DNA from: Aricia agestis
Lineage: Eukaryota > Arthropoda > Insecta > Lepidoptera > Lycaenidae
Direction of reading: 5' to 3'
Assembly (NCBI RefSeq): GCF_905147365.1
Contig: NC_056421.1
Span: forward strand, 12,604,001 to 12,668,000
Length of the DNA stretch: 64,000 bases
Under the pieces are notes generated by a model that worked only from the letters and a program-made list of their open reading frames with translations, was not told where the DNA came from and did not search any database. The translations under genes were made by a program, and so were the position numbers. Shown here in pieces: positions 54,319 through 63,461 of the stretch (positions within the stretch are counted from its first letter, which is position 1; each line of letters opens with the position of its first letter).

Positions 54319-54617
54319 CATAAAGTTAATATACCTAGGGGAATAGAGCAACAATCTCAAGCTGTCAAACGAAACCGAAATTGGTTTCATCTGTGTGTAA
54401 AAATATGTGAACGTATACACTATACACTTACACAAGCATGATTGAACATGATTTCTATGAGATTAAATTGTCAACATGCGGCACGTGCCGACTGGACGTC
54501 AAAAAAGAGTGCTGCTGTCATGTATCACACGTCACTTTTTACCACGTGTTACTGATAGTGACATCTCTCTTGCTCAGGCCTTTGTTTCTCTATTCCGCTA
54601 GGTATATTAACTTTATG
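54319..54617. mobile_element. 299-bp hAT-like MITE with 8-bp duplication
   Basis: CATAAAGTTAATATACCTAG on the left and CTAGGTATATTAACTTTATG on the right; arms extend to GGGGAATAGAG / CTCTATTCCG. Perfect 8-bp duplication GTTGTTAC (54311-54318; 54618-54625). A 68-codon frame over its right part is not a gene. Confidence 0.8.
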
Positions 54618-54625
54618 GTTGTTAC

Positions 54626-55396
54626 ATTTAAAATATACATTTAAATGGCGAAAATAAAAAGTTACATATTATTTTTAACTTTGTAAGAAACGTAATAATA
54701 TTATGTGTATAGCGTAGCTTCTAAGTAATGTTCCAGTAATTTTATTAAGGAAATGTATTCAGAAGTTAGCTACAAAATTTATACCGCAATCTCTTTGAAA
54801 CTAGATAACGTTAGGAAAAACTAAATTCTAACATGGAATGTCCTTTCATTAAACAGGTAAGGTTTACGCTACATTCAGGTCAATACGAAGCTTAAGGCTC
54901 TTAGAGAACCACAAAATTTCTACAAGTAATCCTCGGGAGGTTCAAAACTTGCGGTTGAACGTCTTAGTTATTCGTGATTCAAACGTCTTAATACCATTAA
55001 ATACCTCTGGATCAGGAAGGTAGGAAAATTAATAATCTTTGAATTGAAAATAATATTCACAAAAAATATAAATTATAATGCTAGTGTTGCTTAAGTGAAA
55101 AGTGCTAGAGAGTTTTATTTTTGCGCCATATCGAGCTTGATGACACCATATTACATTTAGTTTATTTCATTCTACTTTATAGTAATCATATAGCACTAAT
55201 ATCATTATTACAAAACTGTCTGTCTGTAACATCTTTACGATTAAATGGCCTAACGGATTTTAAAAAGAAAGATATGAATATACATTAAGTACGAAAGTAG
55301 AACACAGTATTATTATATAACAGAAAATAATACGATTTGGACATTAACTATAAGTCATTTAAAAGTTACCAGTAAAATATATTAAAGTATATTTAA
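54626..55396. other. No recognisable feature
   Basis: AT-rich; GTCTGTCTGTAACATC near 55218 hints at a decayed repeat. Confidence 0.4.
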
Positions 55397-55565
55397 CTAG
55401 ATGACCCGGTGAACTTCGTATCATTTCCCTCTAAACCTACTATCTTACCGTACAAACCTTCCCTGGACATCCAAGGACATATTTCTAGACTAAATTAAGT
55501 CAAATTGGTTTAGCCGTCCTCGAGATAATACAACGACACAAACAACATTGAAAATTCATTTTTAA
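55397..55565 (-). mobile_element. Family W copy
   Basis: CTAGATGACCCGGTGAACTT (complement of the CTAG end), CTTCCCTGGACATCCAAGG and AAAATTCATTTTTA at the other end. The S2 SINE starts immediately after; ATAGATAGATA following the SINE near 55852-55862 may be the displaced W tip. Confidence 0.6.
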
Positions 55566-55855
55566 TCGACCTCTGTGGCTCAGTGGTGAGCGCGTTGATA
55601 GCTCAAGCCGGGGGTCGCGGGTTCGAATCCCGCCGACAGAACAAAAAGTTTTCAAAGTTCCTGGGTCATGGATGTGTATTAAATATGTGTATCATATAAT
55701 AAAAAACTTAAATGTATGTATAGTATAAAAGTATTAAATATATTTCCGTTGTCTGGTACCTGTAACACAAGTCCATCAGGTACTTAGCACGGGGCCAGAC
55801 TGACGTGGTGTGAAGCGTCCATAGATATTATTTATTATATTTATTATTAATTATA
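55566..55855 (+). mobile_element. tRNA-derived SINE S2
   Basis: GACCTCTGTGGCTCAGTGGT, GAGCGCGTTGATAGCTC, B box GGTTCGAATCC near 55620, body ending GTGTGAAGCGTCCATAG, then a TATT-type tail. Inserted in or at the tip of a family W copy. Confidence 0.8.
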
Positions 55856-56104
55856 GATAGATACATCGGAGAAAAAGCAACATCTCTACTTTATCTACTC
55901 AATAAAGGTATCAAATAGTGTTATAATAAAGACTGCTGATAATCCGGAAGATTATACAAAAAGCAAACTAGGAAGTTAATAAGCGGACGTTTCACCTAAT
56001 TACTGGGGAAACGGCGAGTCGCAAACTAGGGCACATGTGGAGCAAACTTCGTAGAAATCAGATCTTATATTATGCATCTTGATATTAGATATCATATTAT
56101 TCTA

Positions 56105-56240
56105 AAAGCCTGTTTCACCACTTTTTAAGTGCAGGACAGGCTATCTACCACTTAACTTGACAGTTAGAGTATGGAGCATCTATCGAGTAAGTTGTATATA
56201 GCCTATCCAGCACATTATCAGAAAGTGGTGAAACAGACCC
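56105..56240. mobile_element. MITE D
   Basis: AGCCTGTTTCACCACTTT on the left, AGAAAGTGGTGAAACAGACC on the right; inner arms AGGCTATCTACCACTTAACT / AAGTTGTATATAGCCTATC. Directly followed by MITE E. Confidence 0.75.
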
Positions 56241-56383
56241 AGCCCAGGCGCGCATGAAACCGCTATAGACGACGCGCACCTGGCCGCAACGCGACTAGCG
56301 GCCACACCATATTATCGATGGCCGCCGCGACCTGACCGCTGCGGCCTGGCCACTGCGGCCTGGCCGCTAGTTCGCGCCCGGGC
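56241..56383. mobile_element. MITE E, GC-rich fold-back
   Basis: AGCCCAGGCGCGC on the left and GTTCGCGCCCGGGC on the right; ACTAGCGGCC near 56294 and GGCCGCTAGT near 56363 pair. The right arm holds a short tandem, GCGGCCTGGCCACTGCGGCC. TAA follows at 56384. Confidence 0.6.
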
Positions 56384-56386
56384 TAA

Positions 56387-56547
56387 GGGGCAATTCGGAC
56401 TGCAACGCGATGCGTAGATGCATTAATTCTAAATTTGTATTGAACTGACAGATTTGCAAACGCATTGGAAATCTGTCAAATGCATGCAAATTTAAAAATG
56501 CTTCTATGCGTTAGTTGCGTTCTATGCATTGTGGTCTGAATTAGCCC
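56387..56547. mobile_element. MITE A, TAA duplication
   Basis: GGGGCAATTCGGACTGCAAC on the left, CTGAATTAGCCC on the right. TAA stands directly on both sides (56384-56386; 56548-56550). Arms include ATTGAACTGACAGATTTG and AAATCTGTCAAATGC. Confidence 0.75.
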
Positions 56548-56550
56548 TAA

Positions 56551-56744
56551 GTGTCTAAACATACTAGGCCGGAAATACGCGGCCGAAGTTCAGCACGATT
56601 ACGCGAACAATGCGCTACGCATACAAAATAACGCGACGTAATTTCGGCATGGTGTGTCATCGGTAATTTAAAATACATTGCAGGCATAATCACTAATCAT
56701 AATGAACTTCGGCCGCGTTTTTTCGGCCTAGTGTGTTTATACAC
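56551..56744. mobile_element. MITE C
   Basis: GTGTCTAAACATACTAGGCC on the left and CGGCCTAGTGTGTTTATACAC on the right; GGCCGAAGTTCAGCACGATT and AATGAACTTCGGCCGC pair. Left flank TAA is shared with MITE A. Confidence 0.75.
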
Positions 56745-57010
56745 TTATAGTGTAGGAATCGCTCGACGGTAGTCGGTATAACAAAATTGTTTGTAAATTC
56801 TTATGATAATTATAGCAGTAGATATTTTGTTCGATCCACTCCATTTGTTAAGCTCTGTACTATTAAAACACCTGATTTTTATTTTATTTTAGCCAATCAG
56901 AATGGGCTTACACTGATTTTGGCACAATATTTGTTGTTTTGAAGTAAGGACTAATTAACTAATTAGATATTATAGCATTTTTAGCAAATATAAATAACCA
57001 ATAAGCTTTA

Positions 57011-57274
57011 GTGTCTAAACACACCAGGCCGAAATTCCGCGGCGGAAGTTCGGCATGATTACGACAGCAATGTCAAACGCATACAATATAACGCGACGGA
57101 ATTCCAGCATTTCCGCGGCCGAAGTTCGGCATGATTCCGACTGCAATGTGTTTTAAATTACCGATGACACACCGTGCCGAAATTCCGCCGCGTTATATTT
57201 TGTGCGTTTGATATTGCTGACGTAATGATGGGGAAAATTCCGCCGGGTAACTTCGGCATGGTGTATTTAGACAC
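57011..57274. mobile_element. MITE C with internal duplication, TTA duplication
   Basis: GTGTCTAAACACACCAGGCC on the left, GGTGTATTTAGACAC on the right. Direct TTA at 57008-57010 and 57275-57277. The segment GCGGCCGAAGTTCGGCATGA occurs twice (about 57042 and 57114), so the left arm is duplicated inside the element. Confidence 0.75.
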
Positions 57275-57277
57275 TTA

Positions 57278-57535
57278 GGCCAAATAACATTCAAATATGA
57301 ACAAACCAGCGGGGCTAAAATGGTCACATTTAGCAATTCCTCTCAATCAATTCAGCAAATGAATTGTCAAAACTGTCAAACTGACAAATGTCAAATACAA
57401 GTAAAAAAATACAGAAATGAATTGCAAGCAGAGTTGCATTATGCGATTTTAGAAAAATGAATCACAATATGAATCATATCATGATTCTTCAAAGCGACCA
57501 TTTTAGCCCCGCAGGTGACTGTTGCACAAAAAATT
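57278..57535. other. No gene
   Basis: TCAAACTGACAAATGTC-type words near 57370; GACCATTTTAGCCCCGCAG near 57497 also occurs near 9088, a weak shared repeat end. Confidence 0.35.
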
Positions 57536-57672
57536 CGTTTATCGCACTGAAGACAAACAAACTCGAAACTCAAAGTATCTCCATACTAAATACAATTTAA
57601 ATCGGTTCAGCCATTGCAGCATAAAGAGGTGACAGACACGCAGACACAGTTTTACGTTTATAAAATTAGTAT
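57536..57672 (-). mobile_element. H1 copy, degenerate
   Basis: AAATTCGTTTATCGCACTGA, CTCAAAGTATCTCCATACTA, AAATCGGTTCAGCC and AAAATTAGTATGAATG follow the H1 order with many changes. Confidence 0.55.
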
Positions 57673-57935
57673 GAATGTAATTTTGCCTATGCAATGAGTA
57701 TAATATTTTAAGATAAAACGTCTCATATCATTCCGTACACGTGTGTCACGAAAACAATATCAAACTCAACCCCGAACTTGCCTAGAATATTAATATACAA
57801 ATTTTAATAACACATCTATTAAATGAACAGTTTGAAACAGGGACAATGGAGGCTTTTTGACTGACGGAAACAGAGGGATTATAATTTATAAGTTTCAGGG
57901 TTATTGAAGTGAAAACTTTGGCAGCTTTGTGCACT

Positions 57936-58126
57936 TTTTAGGGCTCGGTACCCAAAGGACCCTATTACTAAGACCTTGCTGTCTGTCCGTCTATCTGTCT
58001 CCAGGTGGTACCTCTAGAACGGTTATAGCCAGAGAGTTGAAATCATGTATTTCTATTGCCAATATAAACAAATAATTAAAATAAAATAGGGGGCTCTCAT
58101 ATAACAAACGACATTTTTTGGCCTGT
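57936..58126 (+). mobile_element. AGGGTTCCG repeat, 3' truncated
   Basis: TTTTTAGGGCTCGGTACCCA, CCTATTACTAAGACCTTG, TATTTCTATTGCCAATATAA and TTTTTTGGCCTG. The CGAGTCCGACTCGC end is absent. Confidence 0.55.
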
Positions 58127-58627
58127 TTTAAAGCCAATAAAATATTAGAACCTCGTGACCTGAACCAAAATACGGATAATAAAAACGAAGGGGGCAGCGG
58201 CAGCGTAGTGGAGGAAGTATGTTTCAAACTTATTTAACGTGCGGCAAAAATGTATGACTGCCCTGCCATTTCGTTTTCTGTTCTGCTTGCACGATTTCAT
58301 ATTATACTATGTTGTAATCGTATTCAAGAATGTCTGAACTTACTAGCTCCATCTAGTTAGTTCTACGATCAAAGATAACAATTATAAAGCTACTTCAAAC
58401 TGTTTAGATTATAGTATCACAATAATACTGGCCAACGATAGAGAAATTGTGCTTTTTGGTCGAAAAATATTGTAATAGCTGTTGGCATAACATGTAATAA
58501 ATTGTAAAATAATTTATTTTTAATTGAGATTATGCCTTCGAAGTCTCATGTTTCTTGGCTTTCGAAAGTCGTCGGTTCGAATCAGAGTTGGAACAAAATG
58601 TAAAAAATATATTTTCATAGACAGTTA
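58127..58627. other. No recognisable feature
   Basis: Nothing supported. Confidence 0.45.
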
Positions 58628-58789
58628 TCCATACTAATATTATAAATACGAAAGTGTGTCTGTTTGTTGGGTATAGAGATACTTTAAGTTCCGGGAAAGG
58701 ACATAGGATACTTTTTATTCCGGAAAAATGTACGGTTCCTGCGTGATAAACGAATTTTGGAGCAACGGACGTCATGCGGCGTCATCTAG
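58628..58789 (+). mobile_element. H1 element, internally deleted
   Basis: TCCATACTAATATTATAAAT to GCGGCGTCATCTAG. The segment ACCTCTTCACGCCC...AAATTT is missing, so GTGTGTCTGTTTGTTGGG joins directly to TATAGAGATACTTTAAG. Confidence 0.75.
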
Positions 58790-59118
58790 TTAAGAATAAA
58801 AAGGCATTAGTAACTATTTTAAATCGACATTTTTACTTAGACGACCTAATATAGTATTGCACGAAAGAGATAACCCCTTATTTCGGGTCGCACCGTGAAC
58901 CGTGTAAACTTTTCAACCCGAATTATTCCTTGAATTAATTTGAGCCATAAACATTATTTTTACGATTATTTTCCAACCGAAAAATAAGAAAAGTTGCCGC
59001 TTCCATAGCTTTACGATAAATTCAAGTTTGTTATTTTTAGATAATGTTAATTGTATATTAAGTACTTTATAGAAAATAATTCTTACAATGATTTTTCTGT
59101 TCTAAGAAATATATAGAA
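58790..59118. other. No recognisable feature
   Basis: Nothing supported. Confidence 0.45.
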
Positions 59119-59324
59119 CTAGATGACGCCCGCAACTCCGTTGCGTCAAAATTAGTTTATCGCGCAGGAACCGTACATTTTTCTGGGACAAAAAGTATCC
59201 TATGTCCTTTCCCGGGTCTCAAAGTATCTCCATGCTAAATTTCAGCAAAATCGGTTCAGCGGTTTGGGCGTGAAGAGGTAACAGACAGACAGACACACTT
59301 TCGCATTTTTAATATTAGTATGGA
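59119..59324 (-). mobile_element. H1 element, near consensus
   Basis: CTAGATGACGCCCGCAACTC, TTTTTCTGGGACAAAAAG, GGGCGTGAAGAGGTAACAGA, CTTTCGCATTTTTAATATTA, GTATGGA. One of the best-preserved H1 copies; the 3' hairpin CGCAAC-GGA-GTTGCG is intact. Confidence 0.85.
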
Positions 59325-59377
59325 TAATACCTTTATACTTATCTTGTTACTACGATGTAATTACAGTTTATAATGTA

Positions 59378-59707
59378 TTTTTTTTTTATGAAATAAGGGG
59401 GCAAACGAGCAAACGGGTCACCTGATGGAAAGCAACTTCCGTCGCCCATGGACACTCGCAGCATCAGAAGAGCTGCAGGTGCGTTGCCGGCCTTTAAGAG
59501 GGAATAGGGTAATAGGGGAGGGTAGGGATGGGAAGGGAAGGGAATAGGGGAGGGTAAGGAAGGAATAGGGTAGGGGATTGGGCCTCCGGTAAACTCACTC
59601 ACTCGGCGAAACACAGCGCAAGCGCTGTTCCACGCCGGTTTTCTGTGAGAACGTGGTATTTCTCCGGTCGAGCCGGCCCATTCGTGCCGAAGTATGGCTC
59701 TCCCACG
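59378..59707 (-). mobile_element. P repeat, full length
   Basis: TTTTTTTTTATGAAATAAGG to ATGGCTCTCCCACGT. A 130-codon minus frame here reads through the repeat and is not a gene. Confidence 0.85.
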
Positions 59708-60183
59708 TATAAAGTTTATTTGGTTATCCATTTTGATGACGAGAACGTTTTTGTTATCCTGTCTACGGATTTAAAACACTTTATGTAATTGTATAAAATG
59801 TAATTGAATTTATGTAAAGAAAGGCGCGGGACCGGCTTAGTACATGCCTATCTAATACACGGATGTTTGAAAATCAGTAGTTTTCAATATTTAATAACAT
59901 ATTTTATTCGACATAACAGAGGCACTGAGAATAAATAATACCATTTTTTGCTACCCGTGTACCCGGAGGATAAAGAAAAATAGTTTAACGTGACTGTCCC
60001 TTATATCAAGTTAATGTACTGAGAGCTTATGGTACACAAAACAGGGAAAATACAATATTATATTTAGATAGTATGTTTCTAAAGGTTTTCGGGTATCGTT
60101 TTTAGTATGTTATTTCTATACAATAAGAAGAGATCTATTAGTAAATTGGTTTTACAGTACGAGATAAATAATGCTAGCGTTTG
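59708..60183. other. No recognisable feature
   Basis: Contains GGCGCGGGACCGGCTTAGTA near 59822, possibly a small decayed SINE piece. Confidence 0.35.
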
Positions 60184-60414
60184 TTGGGTATCGCTTTGAA
60201 AATTTATCTCTGTACCTATTAGTACGGGAGCCCTAGAACATTTTTTTTTATTACTATCAAGGTAATTTTTTGTGGGTAGCTTCATTTTAAAAATGTTGTT
60301 CGTTTTATCAAAATGAAGCTACTCACAAAAATTTGCTTGATAGTAATAAAAAAAAAATGTTCTAGGGCTCCCGTACTAATAGGTACAGAGATAAATTTTA
60401 AAAGCGATACCCAA
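60184..60414. repeat. 231-bp palindrome with a MITE at its centre
   Basis: The inner part is the GTACGGGAGCCCTAGAACAT MITE (relative at 40959). The complementarity continues outward on both sides for about 40 bp: TTGGGTATCGCTTTGAAAAT ... CTGTACCTATTA on the left, and TAATAGGTACAG ... AAAGCGATACCCAA on the right. A third MITE-end word, CTAGGGCTCCTGTACTA, follows at 60422-60438. Confidence 0.8.
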
Positions 60415-61501
60415 TTTTACTCTAGGGCTCCTGTACTATAAATATATCGTAGTATTTTTTCGATTCAAAATTCTTTAATTTCGTGGCGTAGGAAAGAATG
60501 TATGTCCCGCTCTTTTTCTTCAACAAGGGGAAAAAATATGCCTATAATATAATGCCTGCGTCTACTGTTTTGTTTTGACTCTTGCCGGCACACTATAAGG
60601 ACAAGTCATTGTTTCTTTTAAGTAAAAAAAGTACGTATCTCTCACTCACTCGGGGACTGCCGCGGTAAAACTATTGCATAGCAAAATTTTATCAACTTAC
60701 GCAATTATAATTCGCATACGTCTAATCGCACGGAAACAAACACCGTGCAAGTCTGGCAAAGCCGCAGCGCTGTGCCGTTCGAAGTAAACTAAAAAGCCCG
60801 CGTAAAAAGGTATGGAATAGCTTAAACATAATATTTTCAAAGCATAATATATAAATAGGTTTTTGATAAAGTTCAATAACAACCCCATTTCATATCACCT
60901 ACATGGGACAATAGGCAAAATAAGCATAGCCTGTCCAAATTGTCTACTTAAGATTATCACGACGCGCCGGAATGCTCTCAATAGGCAAGGGCCGATGATG
61001 TGGGTCCGTGTCAAGTTTCTGCGACCTTTTCGAGAGTCAAGCGAACCCTTTGGACACTTGTAATGTCTAAACTGAAGGTATCATTAGGGTAAGTTCATTA
61101 TCATTGGCATTATTATTGAACAGTGTCAAATGGGTCCGATTATATTGAAAATAATCTCAAATTTATTTTTCGGGGCGCGCATACGTATTTCGTTCCGACA
61201 AAATAAACAGAAAAAATTTTCTATGTACCATTTGATAAGAAAAACATGTATTACCTAAACTGGAAGAATAGATTTCGTAAATTATTAACAGACATTGTCA
61301 TAAAGATTCAGGCTTTTGCACAATCGTTGCCACCAATATCTTCTTACTTAAGTGTAAGCCTTTGAAGTCATTAATCTTTGACCTTTGTGAGTAACAAATT
61401 CCTAAATAATATATTTTCAATAAGCACCTTTTCATCCATAGATACAGCCTACGCAGGTACCTAAAATATTTGGAGATACAGCTTATTAAATAGTTATAAT
61501 A
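60415..61501. other. No gene supported
   Basis: About 1.1 kb of mixed sequence. Short frames at 60697-60888 and 60863-61063 have no recognisable domain. Confidence 0.4.
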
Positions 61502-61642
61502 AACTCACACCAGTTTAGATGACGGTGGCCTCATTGAAGCGCAATGGTGTGCGCAGTACACAAAAGCATTTTCTCTTCCTTTCCCCAACCCAGTGGGACG
61601 GACGACGGACTCGACTGACGAAAGATCAGGACTTTTTACGTT
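61502..61642 (-). mobile_element. SINE S1, 3' part only
   Basis: ACTCACACCAGTTTAGATGA, GTGTGCGCAGTACACAAAAG, CAACCCAGTGGGACGGACGA and GAAAGATCAGGACTTTTTAC match the S1 body. The tRNA-like head is replaced by a family Z copy starting at 61648. Confidence 0.65.
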
Positions 61643-61647
61643 TTACA

Positions 61648-62090
61648 TCGTCCAATGGTCAAAATTCGACCTTAGTTTCAACGACATTAGGATTACTACG
61701 TTTAATTTATAAAAAAATATTGACTTTATCTAATTTTTTTCAACTCTCGTCTCTAGGACTCAGCTGATCTTAAACTGGCCGTGTAAGCATTATCTATTAA
61801 TATCTACGATTCAATAAAAAAAACGATAATCCATTTTCAATTTGTCAACTCGTTGTCAACAGACTTCAACCATAAATAAAAGAGTATAATTCGTATGTAT
61901 AGGTTTGTCACTCAAAAATCTGTCATCTTCTTGAGTGTGCGTATTGCAGTGTGTGTAATGTTTTATTTGTTAAAAAACTCCTTTACCATATAAACTTTAA
62001 CTGTGCAAAATTTCATACATCTACGTTTCCGCATTTTTCGTCAAAAGGGATACAAAGTTTTTCGCTTGCGTATTAATATATAGATTTGAT
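61648..62090 (+). mobile_element. Interspersed repeat, family Z
   Basis: TCGTCCAATGGTCAAAATTC, GGACTCAGCTGATCTTAAAC, TCAACAGACTTCAACCATAA and GCTTGCGTATTAATATA correspond to 27826-28320. Confidence 0.7.
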
Positions 62091-62369
62091 AGATTGATAG
62101 GATTTGATAGCGGCGTCAAAAATTGTTTATTAGTAACAAATTATTCAAATATACAAGGTGTAGACCTAAGTGATGATACTTTAGGGTGTGTATGAGTCTC
62201 TTGTATTGAGTTCACTCTGAAAGTAGCAGCGCCAAAAAAATAACTTTTTTTAACTTTTGTATTTGAAAATTCATGACGCTCGGGCGCTTAGTCACAAAAA
62301 GAATTTGTTCTTTCAGTGCTGCTAATTTCACAGTGAACTAATAATAGGCGATGCATACAAACCCTAAAC

Positions 62370-62935
62370 CAGTGTTTCCCAAACTTGTCGGGACCGCGAC
62401 CCATCTACAAGAAAGCCCGGCCGCACATTGTCCGAAATTTCTGATCAGAAACAGTTGAACGTCCGCGTTGTCTCTTAATTTTGTACTGAGCCGAGTGAGC
62501 TCGAACTCGCTGGAAGGATATTTCGGATAGTGTGCGGGGTGGTGTTCCAGCGAAATTCAACTGTTTCTGATCAGAATTCGGACAATGTGCGGCCGGGCTA
62601 AAGGACGCGGCCCACCTTGTGTCATGGAGACAAAAAAGCAGCGGTATGTTGCTGCTGCAGCATTTACCCGTTAATTATTTATTATTGTAGTTCACCACCA
62701 TAATATCATCATCGTCAACCTTACTTATTAGTTATTACAATTATGTTTTCGTTCGAATGACCCGCCCCCGTCCCGCACGCACCCACGACGACGAACGAAC
62801 GAGTAAAATGACAATCGAACGAGTATGACAATCGTCCTATAGTTTAGGGGCCATAATAGAATATCATAGAGGGCCTCACCCAAAATCTACCCGCGACCCA
62901 CCAGTTGGTCGCGACCCACACTTTGGGAAATACTG
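62370..62935. mobile_element. hAT-like MITE with 8-bp duplication
   Basis: CAGTGTTTCCCAAACTTG on the left and CACTTTGGGAAATACTG on the right, the CAGNGNTTCCCAAA tip common in hAT elements. Perfect 8-bp duplication CCCTAAAC (62362-62369; 62936-62943). Subterminal GGGACCGCGACCC and GGTCGCGACCC pair. Non-coding. Confidence 0.85.
62414..62599. mobile_element. 186-bp fold-back element inside the hAT MITE
   Basis: AGCCCGGCCGCACATTGTCC and GGACAATGTGCGGCCGGGCT are perfect complements; the arms continue via TTTCTGATCAGAAACAGTTGAA on the left and TTCAACTGTTTCTGATCAGAA on the right. GAA and AAA flank it, so the duplication is unclear. Confidence 0.75.
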
Positions 62936-63243
62936 CCCTAAACTATTATCACTTAGTTTTGTTATACCCTGTATATCACATATTAATTTTGAAACATGTT
63001 TTCATAATATTAGCAATGCCATCTCGTTATTTCGTTCTAGTTTAGTATAAAAGAACGTCGAAGATATTTCTCGGTATACGATACAAAATGTTCAAACAAG
63101 CGTTCTGAGAACTTATGAATACAGAAGTATATAGAAAAGCTTTCATACTGATTGTGAGCTTTTAATATTATATAACAAGAATATACTATTTTGAAGATAA
63201 ATAAATTAGTAGTAGTTACTAAAACATTTCGATTTATCTTAAA

Positions 63244-63461
63244 CTAGAGGATGCCCGTAACTCCGTTGTGCCAAAATTTGTTTATCGCACCGAAACCGTA
63301 CATTTTCCCGGGATAAAACTATCCTATGTCCTTTGTCGGGACTCAAGGTATATCCATGCCAAATTTTAGCAAAATCGGTTCAGAGGTTTAAGCGTGAAGA
63401 GGTAACAGACAGACAGACAGACGGACAGATACACTTTCACACTTATAATATTAAGTATGGA
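63244..63461 (-). mobile_element. H1 element
   Basis: CTAGAGGATGCCCGTAACTC, TTTATCGCACCGAAACCG, CGTGAAGAGGTAACAGACAG, then ATAATATTAAGTATGGA. Complete with a longer (GACA)n stretch. Confidence 0.8.

Larger units (their letters stand above)
62154..62971. mobile_element. Family T MITE with nested insertions
   Basis: CAAGGTGTAGACCTAAGTGA on the left and TCACTTAGTTTTGTTATACC on the right, flanked by TA (62152-62153; 62972-62973). Arms TTTAGGGTGTGTATGAGTCT / GATGCATACAAACCC and TTCACTCTGAAAGTAGCAGC / GCTGCTAATTTCACAGTGAA pair. A hAT-like element (62370-62935) splits the right arm. Confidence 0.75.

Noticed and set aside
54438..54644. Cysteine-rich 68-codon frame (CGTCRLDVKKECCCHVSH)
   Set aside because: Overlaps the right arm of a hAT-like MITE with a perfect 8-bp duplication; no start context or signal peptide, so not a small cysteine-rich secreted peptide.
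59339..59731. 130-codon minus frame
   Set aside because: It reads through a P repeat; similar frames appear in other P copies at shifting positions, so it reflects repeat composition.
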